DNA of 64,000 nt from Paguma larvata (Eukaryota; Chordata; Mammalia; Carnivora; Viverridae), in the NCBI GenBank assembly GCA_030068075.1, contig CM057835.1, positions 22,159,957 to 22,223,956 on the forward strand, written 5' to 3'. The notes under the pieces are model-generated. The model did not search any database and was not told the DNA's origin. It worked only from the letters and a program-made list of their open reading frames with translations. Position numbers and translations under genes: made by a program. Below, piece after piece: positions 1 to 11,233 of the stretch; position 1 is the stretch's first letter, and each line of letters begins with the position of its first letter.

Positions 1-1160
1 CTGTCACTCATTGTCTGGATTTGGGTTTGATTATAGGTCTAGAAGCAATGGAACATTTATGTATCGGCCTTGAGGAAGAACAACAGTCCTCTGGAAGGAA
101 ACTAATTAGGGGCCCATTTCACATTCTTCAGGCAAGGGGATACTATCATCCTCAGAAAGGAATAGAAGACATAACAGTTGCTTCTACTTGTAAAAAGTAA
201 AGAAGGTAAAACTCAAGGTTCCAACATCCCATTTCAATGGAATCTTCACATATTCACCCAGTTTTCAGGATCACTACTTCCAAACTAATACCCTAACATT
301 AACATAACAGACTCCATGAGATTGGCGATTTAACCATGTGTCAACTGTAGACTTTGAATTTAATAATCAGAAATCTCAGCTGTGAGGTTTTAGGAGAGAA
401 AGGTTTCCTTCAGGGCAGTCTTAAAACTTACTGGTTTCTTTCCAGACTTGAAGCTGGGAATTTAAAGCTCTTATCTCATAATTTTATTTCCCTAAGTTCT
501 CTACCACACTTAAAAGCAAGCAACTAACCCCATTATATTCCTTACTTTCACTTGTTTTATGCCATATTCTTAGTCAAAGTCTTGCTTCTATAGGCACCTA
601 TCATGTGTTGCCTGGTGCTAGTAAGGTAAACTAGCAGATCAGCAATAACATGTGTAAGCTGTCACAGTTCATGCAATGGCCTTCAGAGCATTAGAAATGG
701 CTGCTGCTTCACATCTATCTTCCAAATATCATGTAAGTTTCTCCCATCCCTAACCTGAAACTATACTGAGAAGGTAATTTATAGGAACGCAGTTCCCTCT
801 TAGCTAATCTGATAAAGCTACCACTTAAAGCATGTTCCTGCGCCAGCCAATTCCAGACAGTGAGTTACATCTTGAAGATGAAAAGCTGAATGCCTCATTG
901 GCTCTGGAGGAGATGATGTTAAGGAAAATGTGGTTGATAAATATTAAAATAAGATACATTCTAATATGATGCATTCTGTGGGAGAACCAAGAAGAAACAC
1001 TAGCACTTTCTCCTTCACCCAATTAACAGGAAATAAGTCAACGTGAGTATTCACTGATCCACTGAACCCAAAGAACTCTATGCCATATTCCAGGTTCTGG
1101 AAAGTCACTGTGTTCTCAAAATTCCTTTACTGCAGTATTTCTTCAAACTGTTTTTTTCCT
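1..1160. other. No recognised feature
   Basis: Ordinary AT-rich single-copy-looking mammalian sequence. No long open frame, simple repeat, SINE head or L1 motif was recognised. Short open frames here show no family resemblance and are of chance length. Confidence 0.5.
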
Positions 1161-1164
1161 CGAG

Positions 1165-1405
1165 TCACACTGCTGCCACCTTAGAACATCTTTTATCTTA
1201 TTTATGGACAATTAAATGTCCACCTGACTGGTTTGCTATCCTCAGTCTCCCATTGTGATCTATCCTACATATCCCGGCAGATCTATTTTACTTTTATCTT
1301 GCCATTTTTCTGCTCAAAATCCATTAATAACCCTTTCTCCAACCCCCATTCCCCATCTACAGGAAAATGTCTTCACTTCATGTAGGATCCATTCCAACTT
1401 CTGTC
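1165..1405 (+). mobile_element. L2 LINE fragment (ancient)
   Basis: The order of phrases follows the L2 internal consensus: a 'ctgctgccacctta' segment, then 'ctgactggtttgctatcctc', then 'tgctcaaaatccattaataac', then a 'caggaaaatgtcttcac' segment equivalent to the usual 'aataaagtccaaactc'. It is strongly diverged, as expected for an L2 that stopped moving before the eutherian radiation. The short open frame across it is not a gene. Confidence 0.5.
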
Positions 1406-2190
1406 CCATAACTACACTATATTTAAGAATCATCACTTTGATAGGTGGTAAAGAGCCAGATCCAGCTAAGAGTAGCTAGCATTACACAAAAGATAGGATT
1501 TGGGCCCTGCGGGAAGAGTCTGACAAGTTCCATAAGTCAAACAGTATGCAGGTCAGATTCTGCAGCGATCGACATACCCCAAACAATCAAGTGGATTGTG
1601 TAAGTTCAAGCAGGTCAGAGTTTGTGTCCATAAAGTTCATTAACACAACAAACAGTGAAAGAAGAAAAATAGCTCTAAGAAGGCAAAGACCAAAGTCCAG
1701 TAGTTCAGACTGTCAAAGATAATTGCACTGAAATGTAGACATTGAACCAAATCCTGAAAGCTGAGCTAAAGCTTATTTTTATCTTCTGTATTTTACACAA
1801 CTTGATATGGGTTAGGCAACACTGATCACACAGTTACCATAGCCAGAACCAATTTGAGGATATGAGGGTCCCTGTTCTGAATGAATGAGGGATAAAACTA
1901 GGATGACCACGGGTCTCAGTTTGCATGAGGACACAGTTTGTGTCTGTCATCCATACATCGTATCCAGTTAGCAACTCCTTTTCCTCTCAAAAATGGTCCC
2001 ATAAAAAAATAAATTACATGTTCATTTTATACTTCGCTAGTATCTCAGATCCTGAAAGACTGAACTAGTTTCACAAGTTCTACTTTTAAACTTTGTTTCG
2101 CATGAACTTGAACTTCCTAATTATCTTTCCAGTGACTGACATCTTCCAAGTCAATTCATATTATTGGCCTTCTGTGATATTCTAGAATAC
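1406..2190. other. No recognised feature
   Basis: Unique-looking AT-rich sequence. I see no transposon ends, simple repeats or coding signal. Confidence 0.45.
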
Positions 2191-2194
2191 TACT

Positions 2195-2415
2195 CATATG
2201 GGTTCTATTCCAGGTATTGTTACCAGTGCGTGACCTTACATAGTTACTTAACTTCTCTGGGTATCATTTTCTTCATCTTTTAAATGGATATAATAGATAC
2301 TTTCAACAATTTTATTGTTCAGCTTAAAAATGGGTTAATTGTATAATGCATTCAGAGTAGTGCCCTGAATATAATACGTGCTATATAAATGTTTACTTCT
2401 TTTATTAGTACCAGA
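2195..2415 (+). mobile_element. MIR SINE
   Basis: An ancient tRNA-derived MIR in sense orientation. It shows the core order 'gtgaccttacatagttactt', 'aacttctctgggtatc', 'ttcttcatcttttaaatgg', a degenerate 'gttcagcttaaaaatggg', and the tail 'tagtgccctgaatataatacgtgctatataaatg'. Confidence 0.65.
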
Positions 2416-2494
2416 TCTTTTTACCTGAACTCATATAGCATCCTCATTTGGCAACTGAATTGTTAAATCTTTATTTGTAACTGTTTTGTTTCCC

Positions 2495-2592
2495 AGTTAA
2501 ATTCTAATCCTTAACGACGAGGACTATGTCTTATTTTTGTATTCCCCAAGCGTCTACCACAATAGCTTGTACATAATAAGAGTTCAATAAAT
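2495..2592 (+). mobile_element. L2 LINE 3' end
   Basis: The typical L2 3' terminus can be read: 'aacgacgaggactatgtctt', then 'tattccccaagcgtctacc', then 'caatagcttgtacataataa', then 'gagttcaataaatac'. Old and degenerate. Confidence 0.65.
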
Positions 2593-2831
2593 ACACATAT
2601 TTTACTTAAGATAATCTTTCAAAAACAATTTCCATATTTAATTAGATCCCAAGGACAAAATAAGAGCTTTATTTCAGGTATGGGACTATATCTCAAGAAT
2701 TTCATAATTGAAAATAAATTCCTTAGAGAATGGGATATAGGGTATATGTGAAGGAGATTGTTGGGCCATGAACGAACTCCTAGGAAGCCCAATGAAGCAG
2801 GTGGTTTTGTTTTGTTTGTTTTAAAAGAAAT

Positions 2832-3367
2832 GCTGCAACCTAAGTGTCATCAATAGACAAATGGATAAGGAAAATGTGGCACATGTGCACACCCCCCACA
2901 CACATGGAATATTATGTAGCCATAAAAATGAATGAAATTGTGCCATCTGAGACAACACGGATGGGCCTACAGGATATTATGCTAAGTGAAATAAGTCAGA
3001 CTGAGAAAGACAAATACCACTCCTAAGTGGAATCTAAGAAAAATGAATAAAACAGATCAGAAATAGAATCATACCTATAAATACAGAGAACTGATGGCTG
3101 CCAGAGGGGAGGGGATGGGGGGTTGGGCAAAGTGGGTGAAGGGGAGAGGGATACGGGCTTCTTGTTATGGAAAGAATAAGTCATGGGAGCAGAAGGCATA
3201 TCATAAGGAACAGAGTCAATGATATTGTAGTGATGTAATGGGATAGGTGGTAGTATACTTGTGGTGAACGTAATATGATTTTTAAACTCGTCAAATCACG
3301 AAGTAGTACACCTCTATGAAACTAATGTAACATTATGTGTCAACTATACTCTAAATTAAAAAAAAAG
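2832..3367 (+). mobile_element. L1 3' end fragment (L1M-type)
   Basis: Matches the last part of L1 ORF2 and the 3' UTR. Legible phrases are 'cctaagtgtcatcaatag', 'atggaatattatgtagcc', 'cagtctgagaaagacaaata' and 'actgatggctgccagagg', with a final 'aactaatgtaacattatgtg' followed by an A-run. It is 5'-truncated, and a 60-codon open frame inside it is an ORF2 remnant. A separate insertion from the L1 that begins near 3680. Confidence 0.85.
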
Positions 3368-3679
3368 AATTAGCACAGGAAAACTTGTTTTATTGATTTT
3401 TGTCTATTTCTCTTAAATGTAGTTTGTCTCTTTGGATAATTAAATTGTTTACCTGGCCTCTATGTAGGTTCCAAGTAATACAAATTTAGACATAACGTTA
3501 TGAAATGTACAAATATTGATGCCACTCTTCGCACTGTCCCAGGACAGGCACAGAATAAGATTTAAAAACACAAAAGATAATATTCCTGTCTTTGAGGGAT
3601 TTCGAATATAAAGGAAATAATTTCAAACTAAAGCTTGTATACATCTAAATATATGTAGTGAAACCATGGAAATAGAGAC

Positions 3680-4667
3680 AAAAAAAAATATAACAGCATC
3701 AAAACCAATAAAATATTTAGAAGTAAATTTAACCAAGGAAGTGAAAGATCCCTATTCTGAAAACTACAATGCACTGATAAAAGAAATTGAAGACAACATA
3801 ATAAATGGAAAGGTATTTCATGTTCATTTATTGGAATAATACTGTTAAAATATAATACCAAAAGCCTTTATAGATTAATGCAATCCCTAACAAAATTCCA
3901 AGGGCATTTTTTACACAAGTAGAAAAAACACTCCTAAAATTTATATGGAACTACGAAAGATGCCAATTAGCCAAAGCAATCCTGAAAAGGAAGAACAAAG
4001 CAGGATGTATCATTATTCCTGATTTCAAGTTACATTATAAAGCTAGAGTAATCAAAAGAATATGGTACTGGCATAAAAACAAATTGACCAAAAGAATCAA
4101 GAGCCCAGAAATAAGCCCAAGCAAACACTGTCAACTAATATTGGACAAGCCGGCCAAGAATACTGACTAGAGAAAAGATGGTCTCTTCAATAAATGGTGC
4201 TGGGAAAATTAGATGTTTGCATATGAAAGAATGAAGTGGACCCATACTACTCACCAAAATCAACTCAAAATTGATTAAAGACAAACATAGAACCTAAAAT
4301 CATAAATATCTCAGATGAAAATATAGAAATAAACCTTTTTGAAAAGGGTCTTGGCAATGATTTTTTGGATACAATACCTAAAGCATAAGCAACAGAATAA
4401 AAAAGAAACAAATAGGACTACATCAAACTAAAAAGTTTCTGTATAGCAAAGAAACCATCGAAAAAGAGAAAAGGCAAGCTATGGAGTGGGAAAATATATC
4501 TACACACCATATATCTGTGAATATGAATATATGAAGAACTCACACAACTAAATAGCAAAAACAGACAAACAACAGCAGCAACAAAAACCCTAAGAACTCC
4601 AATTCGCAAAATGGAAAATGGAACTAAATAGACATTTCTCCAAGAATATTTAAAAAATGCTGAACAT
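3680..4667 (+). mobile_element. L1 ORF2 C-terminal region, part 1 (split by an LTR)
   Basis: Degenerate L1 ORF2 in sense orientation. It runs from the 'catcaaaaccaataaaatat' region through 'gtatggtactggcataaaaa', 'tcttcaataaatggtgctgg' and 'gtcttggcaatgattttttgg' to 'aaatgctgaacat'. The element stops exactly at a 6-bp duplication flanking the LTR at 4668-5567 and resumes at 5574 with the next bases of the L1 consensus. Stops and frameshifts are common, so no ORF2 protein is encoded. Confidence 0.88.
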
Positions 4668-4974
4668 TGTTGGGAGCTATTTTGGGCTCACAGATTGAGA
4701 AACCTCTCCATGTAGAAAGGGCAGTTGAGGCAAAGCTCCTGCCAGGCAAGAAATAATGCCCCAATACCACTGTTGGGAGCCATCTGAGCTCACAGGTAGA
4801 GAGACCTCCTTGCGTGGAAAAGGCAGTAGAAGCAAAGCCCCTGCCGGACAAGAAATAGGCCAAGAAATAACACCCCAATACCACTGTTGGAGCCATCGTG
4901 GGCTCACAGGTTGAGATACCTCCCTGTGTGGAAAAGGCAGAGTTCCTGCCGGCCAAAAGGGGCCTCAATACCAC
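4668..4974 (+). repeat. Three tandem units inside the LTR U3
   Basis: Imperfect units of 103, 114 and 90 bp (4668-4770, 4771-4884, 4885-4974). Each begins 'tgttggagccat' or 'tgttgggagc' and ends 'caataccac'. Each contains 'gctcacag', 'gagataccTcc'-like and 'cctgcc' blocks. The first unit starts at the very first base of the LTR. Tandem blocks in U3 are often transcription-factor enhancer arrays; that function is inferred. Confidence 0.85.
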
Positions 4975-5410
4975 CTCCTTCAAATAACCTTTGAGGCCTG
5001 GATTTCTTGAGCAGCCCTCCTAGACCTCAAGGGAGGTAATGCTCTTTTGTTTTATGACATTCAAGTAAAAAAGGGAACTTGAAATGTGATGCATTGATGG
5101 ATAATATTTAAAAGAGACTATATAAATATACTCATTGAGAGTTCCACCCTTGCCAGATGGGCTGCACCTCCCCCATTGTAGTTGAAAGTATAGCCCTCAA
5201 AGTAACGCCCTGATTTCTCCTGTTTACAGATAATTAAGCCCTCAAGGAAACACCCTGTTCTCTCCCCCCTCCAAACTTGTATGTTAATTAACCTGAAACC
5301 AACATACAGGATTGAGGAAGTTGCCACCTTGCTGTTAAAATGCATTATTGTTAAAGAGATCAAACTATGGAATGTCACTCATTGATGTAATGTCACTCAC
5401 TACATTTAAA

Positions 5411-5416
5411 AATAAA
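5411..5416 (+). promoter_or_regulatory. LTR polyadenylation signal AATAAA
   Basis: An AATAAA lies about 150 bp before the LTR end, downstream of a TATA-like box near 5120. This spacing fits the U3-R-U5 layout of a retroviral LTR and sets its orientation. Activity is not shown by sequence. Confidence 0.5.
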
Positions 5417-5573
5417 GACACTGAGACCAGCAGGGCAAAGATGCCAGAATTGCCAGGGCTGCCTGCTTGGTCATCAGACTACATCTCTCTCATGGCTCTC
5501 TCATTTCCTTTCGCCTGACCGTCCATCCTTCCGGGACCCCTAGATTTGCTGGAATTGGACCCCGGCAGAACAT

Positions 5574-6643
5574 CACTAATCATTAAGAGAATACAAATCA
5601 AAACCACAATGAGACATTGCCTCAACCTATTAGAACAGTCATCATCAAAAAGACAAGAAATAACAAATGCTGACATGGATGTGGAGAAAGAGAACCTTTG
5701 TGTACTGTTAGTGGGACTGTAAACAATATGGAGGTTTCTCATAGAATTAAAATGTAATTACCATAAGATCCAGCAATTGGCTTCTGGAAATATATCCAAA
5801 GGAAACAAAAACACTAAATTGAAAAGCTATCTGCACCTCCCTGTGCACAGCAGCATTATTTACAATAGCTGAGACATAGAAGCAACCGCTCTAAGTGTTT
5901 GTTGATGGGTGAGAGGATAAAGAAGTTGTGGTGTATATATATGTATATATATATATGTGCATATATATGTATATATATGTGCATATACATATGTGTGTAT
6001 ATATGTATATATGTGTGTGTATATATGTATATATGTGTATATGTATATATACGAGTATATATATGTGTATATATGTATATATATACATACACACATATAC
6101 ATACACACACAATGGAATATTATTCAACCATAAAAAGGGAGGAAATTTTACAATTTGTTGCAACATGGATGGGTCCTGAAGACATTACACTAAGTGAAAT
6201 AAGTCGGAGGCAAATACTGTATGATCTGACTTATATGTGGAATCTTAAAAAAAAAAAATCCCAACCCACAGACAGATAAAAGAGATCAGACTTGTGGTTT
6301 CCAGAGGTTTAGGGTTGGAAGAGGAGGAATTGAAGGAAGATGGTTGAAAGGTACAAACTTACAAGGTAAATAAGTACTAGAGATACAATATAATATAAAA
6401 TATGATGACTGTTGCTAACACTGCTGTATGATACATAGGACAATTATCAAAAGAATAAATCTTAAGAATTCCCATCAGAAAGGGAAAATTTTTTCTTCTT
6501 GTTTTTTATTGTATCTATAGAAGACGGATGTCAGCTGAACCTATCTGTGGCAATCATTTCACAATACATGTAAATCAAACTTTATGCCATACTCCTTAAA
6601 CCTAAACAGTGATTTAAATCAGTTATTTCTCAAAAAGATAAAT
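5574..6643 (+). mobile_element. L1 ORF2 end and 3' UTR, part 2
   Basis: Continues the L1 interrupted at 4667. 'catcactaatcattaagaga' is the expected next ORF2 segment, followed by 'caaaaccacaatgagac', 'atccagcaattggcttctgg', 'gcagcattatttacaatagc', the TATATG microsatellite, 'atggaatattattcaacc', 'actaagtgaaataagtc' and a diverged L1MA/MB-type 3' UTR. No intact frame remains. Confidence 0.85.
5931..6113 (+). repeat. (TATATG/TG/CA) microsatellite inside L1
   Basis: About 180 bp of interrupted TATATG, TATA and TGTG units ending in an ACAC run. It occupies the place where the L1 consensus has a short 'tatatatacac' stretch before 'aatggaatattattc', so it grew by slippage from an L1 seed. Several Tyr/Ile/His-rich open frames in both directions across it are artefacts of the repeat. 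Confidence 0.95.
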
Positions 6644-6776
6644 AGAAGTCGATGAACATATGCAAATATCTAGAGATATTACAGATAAATGAAACACCAC
6701 TATTATTTTCTGGGCTATCCAATTTATCCCCAATTACAGACATATTTCTTATTTTTTTAATCTTTTGAATAAGATT

Positions 6777-7013
6777 AAAAATTACAGGGGTAGGGGCGCC
6801 TGGGTGGCTCAGTCGGTTGGGCGGCCGACTTCGGCTCAGGTCATGATCTTACGGTCTGTGAGTTCGAGCCCCGCATCGGGCTCTGCGCTGACAGCTCAGA
6901 GCCTGGAGCCTGCTTCCAATTCTGTGTCTCCCTCTCTCTCTGCCCCTTCCCCTGTTCACGCTGTGCCTCTAAGTCTCTCAAAAATAAACAAACATTAAAA
7001 AAAAAATTACAGG
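6777..7013 (+). mobile_element. CAN-SINE (SINEC), sense, with 12-bp TSD
   Basis: The SINE body runs from 6793 (ggggcgcctgggtggctcag) to about 7001 and ends in an aaataaacaaacattaaaa tail. It is flanked by aaaaattacagg at 6777-6788 and 7002-7013. The body is nearly consensus: tRNA-like head with A- and B-box-like segments, CT-rich region, A-rich tail. A Ser/Pro-rich open frame across it is not a gene. Confidence 0.95.
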
Positions 7014-7774
7014 CATAAAAGTTAGATATTCTTCTCCCTTTTCATCTTCCGAAGTAGTGCAAACTAATCAATTAGTATTGGAAGTTAAAAAAAAAATTAT
7101 TACGTTGAGGCTGAAGCCAACATTCTTCATAATGTTTCAAAATTTTACTATTAAAATCAACATTTAGAATAACTCACTGTACTTGAAGAAAGGGGGAGAA
7201 TAGGTGCTATTTCCCTAGTTCAAGAGAATCCGCTTTTATATTTGTTGAGTTAATAAGGGAATTACATTTCTGATGTAAATTCAAATTTGATTTCCTATAA
7301 CACACATATAACAAGAAAACATATTTCTTAAAATAAATAGGAAAATGCGTACCACTGTTTCAAACTTAAAAGCATTTATCACTGTAGTTAAAAAGGAATC
7401 TAGAGATCTTCGGTGAGAAGGAGGCTGTTTAAACCCACATATGTCATTTTTCTTCCTCATAAAATATTGCTAAAACTATAGTGAAGATATATATAGTTAA
7501 GACAGACACCCTAGAAAGCTAAGTTCTAAATCAGTAACAGAAAAATCTAGTCAATAACCAACCTGATTTACTTTGTCCAGAAATGGTGGCGTCAGCCACC
7601 TCTAAAAGTTAGCATGGATTTGTAGGGGCTTTACAGAGGAGTTACATCATTAGATCCCTTCATCAGTAGGAAATTATACCTCTCAACACCAACAGAACAC
7701 AGGATGTTTTGTTTCTCAAGAAGATTAAGGGAACCCAGACAGGGGAGATGCTAGGCTCAGTGAGATGGTAATCA
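7014..7774. other. No recognised feature
   Basis: AT-rich single-copy-looking sequence between two SINEs. No element or coding signal recognised. Confidence 0.45.
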
Positions 7775-8023
7775 AAATGGAAGAGGAGAGGGGTGCCTGG
7801 GTGGCTCAGTCGGTTAAGCACCGACTTCGGCACAGGTCATGATTTCACAGTTTGTGAGTCGAGCCCCGCGTCGGGCTCTGTGTTGACAGCTTGGGGCCTG
7901 GGCCTGGAGCCTGCTTCAGATTCTGTGTCTCCCTCTTTCTCTGCCCCTCCCCTGCTCGCACTCTGTCTCTCTGTCAAAAGTAAATAAACATTAAAAAAAT
8001 TGTTTTTTAAATGGAAGAGGAGA
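7775..8023 (+). mobile_element. CAN-SINE, sense, with 15-bp TSD
   Basis: Body 7790-8008, from 'ggggtgcctgggtggctcag' to 'taaataaacattaaaa'. A perfect 15-bp duplication, aaatggaagaggaga, is at 7775-7789 and 8009-8023. Low divergence and the long perfect TSD suggest a comparatively recent insertion. Confidence 0.95.
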
Positions 8024-9440
8024 AAGACTGAAACAAAATTATGCATGCCTTATGTTTCAAAAATGCATGTAGAATGGGACTAAAGATGGCTTTTGAAAAA
8101 CACTGTTAGGTATCTCAGCATGTTTCCTCCTGGGATTTTGAAACTGGTGCATAACATTACCCACCCAACATCACTGTTAAAAGGTAGAAGTTAGAGGGTG
8201 ACTTTATAAAAGCTTCACATAAAATGCCCCAACATTAATGGGGGCAAAGGACTCAATTTCCCTTCTCTTGGGCTTTCTCCAACACAGTTTCTCTGTGCAA
8301 CAGGCAGCTACCTTTAGATGCCAAGGGTGAAAAGCTGAGCTGAGTGGAGACGGGTTATGATGATGAAGGAAAAAATCATTTTAAAAAAGTATACATGAGA
8401 TGGACAAAGGTAGAAATCTTCCTAACCAAATTTCAATGTTATTGTTTTCTTACTACCTCATCCTTTGGTGCTTCTCTTCAAAGAGCCTAAATACTTACTC
8501 TGGAAGAAAATTTTTATACAAGTTTTTAAATTATCTTTGGTTAGACGTGAACATTTTGAGTCTTCCCCCAAAACTCAAGAACCATGAGGAAACAAAGGAG
8601 AGGAATGGCAATCAATAAGTGGAAAATATCTTGGGGGAGCCTCTTTGAGTGGGAGAGCCTGCCCTCAATGACTCATTTGGTGGCATGGAAAATAAAGTAA
8701 GCTGTTGATGGGAGACACTTTAGCAGCTCAGATGCTGCCAGACCCTATGTCAACTTCTTAAAGTGTTGCCATGGTCACCTGCTCAGAGCAGGTGAGAAAT
8801 GGGTGTTCTCTTTATTTAATGATGCCTTGAAATCACTCTCTTGCATGGATGCAATAGGGCTCTGCATCCCTTATACCTGTCTTGCCTTATTAGTTCAGCT
8901 ATGTAATAGCTCAAACAACAGCATCACCAAAATATGTGCTCAGTAAGAAATCGGTTCAAGTTATATAAAAAGATAATACTTTTATTTTGTACTGTTCGGA
9001 TCAAATTGAGTCACTGATGAAACACTGACAAGCACGGAACTTTAATATACAGTCATGGAGATCTACATATATTCTACACATTAGAAATTATTGTATCTGC
9101 ATATTTATTATTATTTGGGAAAAATGGAAGAATCTTTTCCCCACATTTTACTTTGTCTTTGCAAATACTGAGGTATACTGCAATCTCCTTGAAAGTAGTA
9201 ACTATGCATTACACTTAATATCCAAACATCTGGAAGGAAACTTAAAGGTCAACTACTCTGATTACTCACATAATATACAATGACTACACAGCATTTCCTG
9301 ACTTGCAGCCGTAACTTCTGCTTTAAAACATTCATGTACAAGAAACATACTACCTCAAAAAACCATTCAGTGTTTGGGCACTCCACTATAATGGTCTTTC
9401 TGGACTTTTATGGCATAATATCAAAAGCAGTACTTCTTTA
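8024..9440. other. No recognised feature
   Basis: About 1.4 kb of unique-looking sequence. Open frames are short and show no recognised domain. No SINE, L1 or LTR motif seen. Confidence 0.45.
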
Positions 9441-9449
9441 AAACAAAAA

Positions 9450-10981
9450 AAAAAAGAGCTAGGAGTGAGGGGAAGCAACCCCCTGCACCACAGAGACCAA
9501 GATAGACCACATGAAAGAGTAAAAGGAATGGCTAACACTGACCACATTGCCCCTTCCCCACAACACCACACCAAGAGGTTTCCCTTGAGCCTATAGTTCC
9601 TTCAGTGGGAAGAGACTAGCACCAGGGGTGATATCCATCCTCTCAGCATTGTAGGCTGCTTCATGGGACACCCTACTCTGGTTTTTCCCTATGGGGATTA
9701 TAGGAGAATCTGTGAGGCTCAACCAGTGGGACTCTGAGATGAAGGAGGGGGGAAGGTCTCCCAAGGATGAGCACTAGGGTTTTGGTGAACCAAATTCCTC
9801 CCCGCAGAGCCCTAGTAGTCCCAGACAACAATTCTGCTTGTCTGCAGATCCAGGTTAGGGCACTATCTGACCTAAGAATTCAGTGAGGTACATATCTAAT
9901 TTGGGTCCCCAAACGAGGAGTTCTGCTGGCTCTGGAGCCTGGTTTGCCCACTCTCAGGCAAAAGAGGTAAGGCATAACCACAACGAATGCAGATGGTAGC
10001 TCCCAACTGCATCCTAACCAGAAAGCCTGTTCAGGAAAATTTGGGACTTGCCCGAAGGAGGCATTCCCAGTCTAGTCCAAGCAGGGAGAAAGTCATAGTC
10101 TCAGCTCCATCTGAGGGAAAAAATCAGTGAAAACATCTGAAATCTGCATAGTCCAGCATCTCTCTAGCCTAAAAGCAGGGAAGGCAAAGCTGATTGCCCC
10201 GCTATTAAAGCCAGTGGCCCTGTTCAGTCAGGAAAGTTGGAGCACAGGTCAGCTTGCATCAATATCACAAACTAAGAGCATGAAAGGCCTAGAAGCTGCT
10301 TCTCCTGCTTTGTTTACCTGGGGAGCAAAACTCATTTGTAGCCCCACTGATTGCTGATTACAGCCTTGGGCCCAACTAACCAGAACACCTAACCGGAGGG
10401 GAAGCTGTGGATCTCATCCACTGTTTACAGTGGCACTTGAACAGAAAGAATATCCTGGCTTTTCCATATCTGCAGAGAAAAACTGAAAGCTTCACCTCAT
10501 TAATATTTAGTACACATACTTGCCTGGCTTGAGTTCCCCAACAATGAGCCATGTAGCCCCTGGGTCTCATCCTGCCACCCCCTTAAGGGAGTGAAGCTAA
10601 TTCAAGACACAGCTTACCACTGAGTATAGTACTTAATTCCATCTGTCTAGTAAGGTTGAGCACGGAATCCACTCAGTGGTGAAGTCTATCCTACAGCCTC
10701 ACTGGGGCAGGGAACCAAGCCAGGAGTCCTATCCAGTTGTTCTCAGCCAGGGTCACACTACCCTCAACCTCAGAACTCAAACAATTGCCTCACCCTAAAA
10801 CAGACTCCAATACCAGCCCTCACCTGCCCAGAGATGTTACCAGCAAACATCCAGAAATGGAAACTAAGCTGATTCATAAACTGTCTCCACCAAACTGAAT
10901 GCAAAGTCTGGAAGGAGCAAAGTCTGGAAGAAGACACCACTTTCTTCAATGTCCATATGCCAACATGAGGAACCGAGGATC
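9450..10981 (+). mobile_element. Probable L1M 5' region / 5' UTR
   Basis: Moderately GC-rich sequence that leads directly into recognisable L1 ORF1. Phrases such as 'ggcaaagctgattgcccc', 'aggaaagttggagcacagg' and 'gcatgaaaggcctagaag' resemble the 5' regions of old L1M elements. The assignment rests on position and general character, and the left end is approximate. Any 5' UTR promoter is long decayed. Confidence 0.45.
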
Positions 10982-11233
10982 AGAAAAAAGTCAAGTCAGG
11001 GGCACCTGAGTGGCTCAGTTGGTTCAGTGTCCGACTTCAGCTCAGGTCATGATCTCACAGTCCATGAGTTCGAGCCCTGTGTCAGGCTCTGTGCTGACAG
11101 CTCAGAGTCTAAAACCTGCTTCAGATTCTTTGTCTCCCTCTCTCTCTCTGCCACTCCCCCACTCATGCTGTCTCTCTCCATCTATCAAAAATGAAAAAAT
11201 GTTTAAAAAATTAAAAAAAGAAAAAAGTCAAGT
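10982..11233 (+). mobile_element. CAN-SINE, sense, with 15-bp TSD
   Basis: Body 10999-11218 ('ggggcacctgagtggctcag' to an A-rich tail). Flanked by agaaaaaagtcaagt at 10982-10996 and 11219-11233. Inserted in the 5' part of the old L1 just before its ORF1. Confidence 0.93.

Larger units (their letters stand above)
4668..5567 (+). mobile_element. Solo LTR of an endogenous retrovirus, 900 bp
   Basis: The element starts with TG (tgttgggagc) and ends with CA (accccggca). It is flanked by a perfect 6-bp duplication, gaacat, at 4662-4667 and 5568-5573, and interrupts an otherwise continuous L1. A TATA-like tatataaatata lies near 5119-5130 and an AATAAA at 5411-5416, which suggests sense orientation. 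The first 307 bp are three imperfect tandem units. No gag, pol or env sequence accompanies it, so it is a solo LTR left by recombination between two LTRs. I do not recognise the ERV family. Antisense open frames across the repeat units are by-products of the repetition. Confidence 0.85.

Noticed and set aside
4668..4974. CRISPR-like direct repeats
   Set aside because: Only three imperfect units of about 100 bp with no spacers, inside an LTR of a mammalian genome.
4624..4983. 119- and 76-codon antisense frames with internal sequence repeats, as a possible repeat protein
   Set aside because: The repetition comes from the three tandem U3 units of the LTR. No start context or known domain.
5856..6279. 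Several overlapping Tyr/Ile/His-rich open frames on both strands
   Set aside because: They are the six translations of one TATATG microsatellite and carry no protein signal.
6793..6870. tRNA gene in the SINE head (A- and B-box-like)
   Set aside because: The tRNA-like part of CAN-SINEs does not fold as a functional tRNA, and the same head recurs in all SINE copies.
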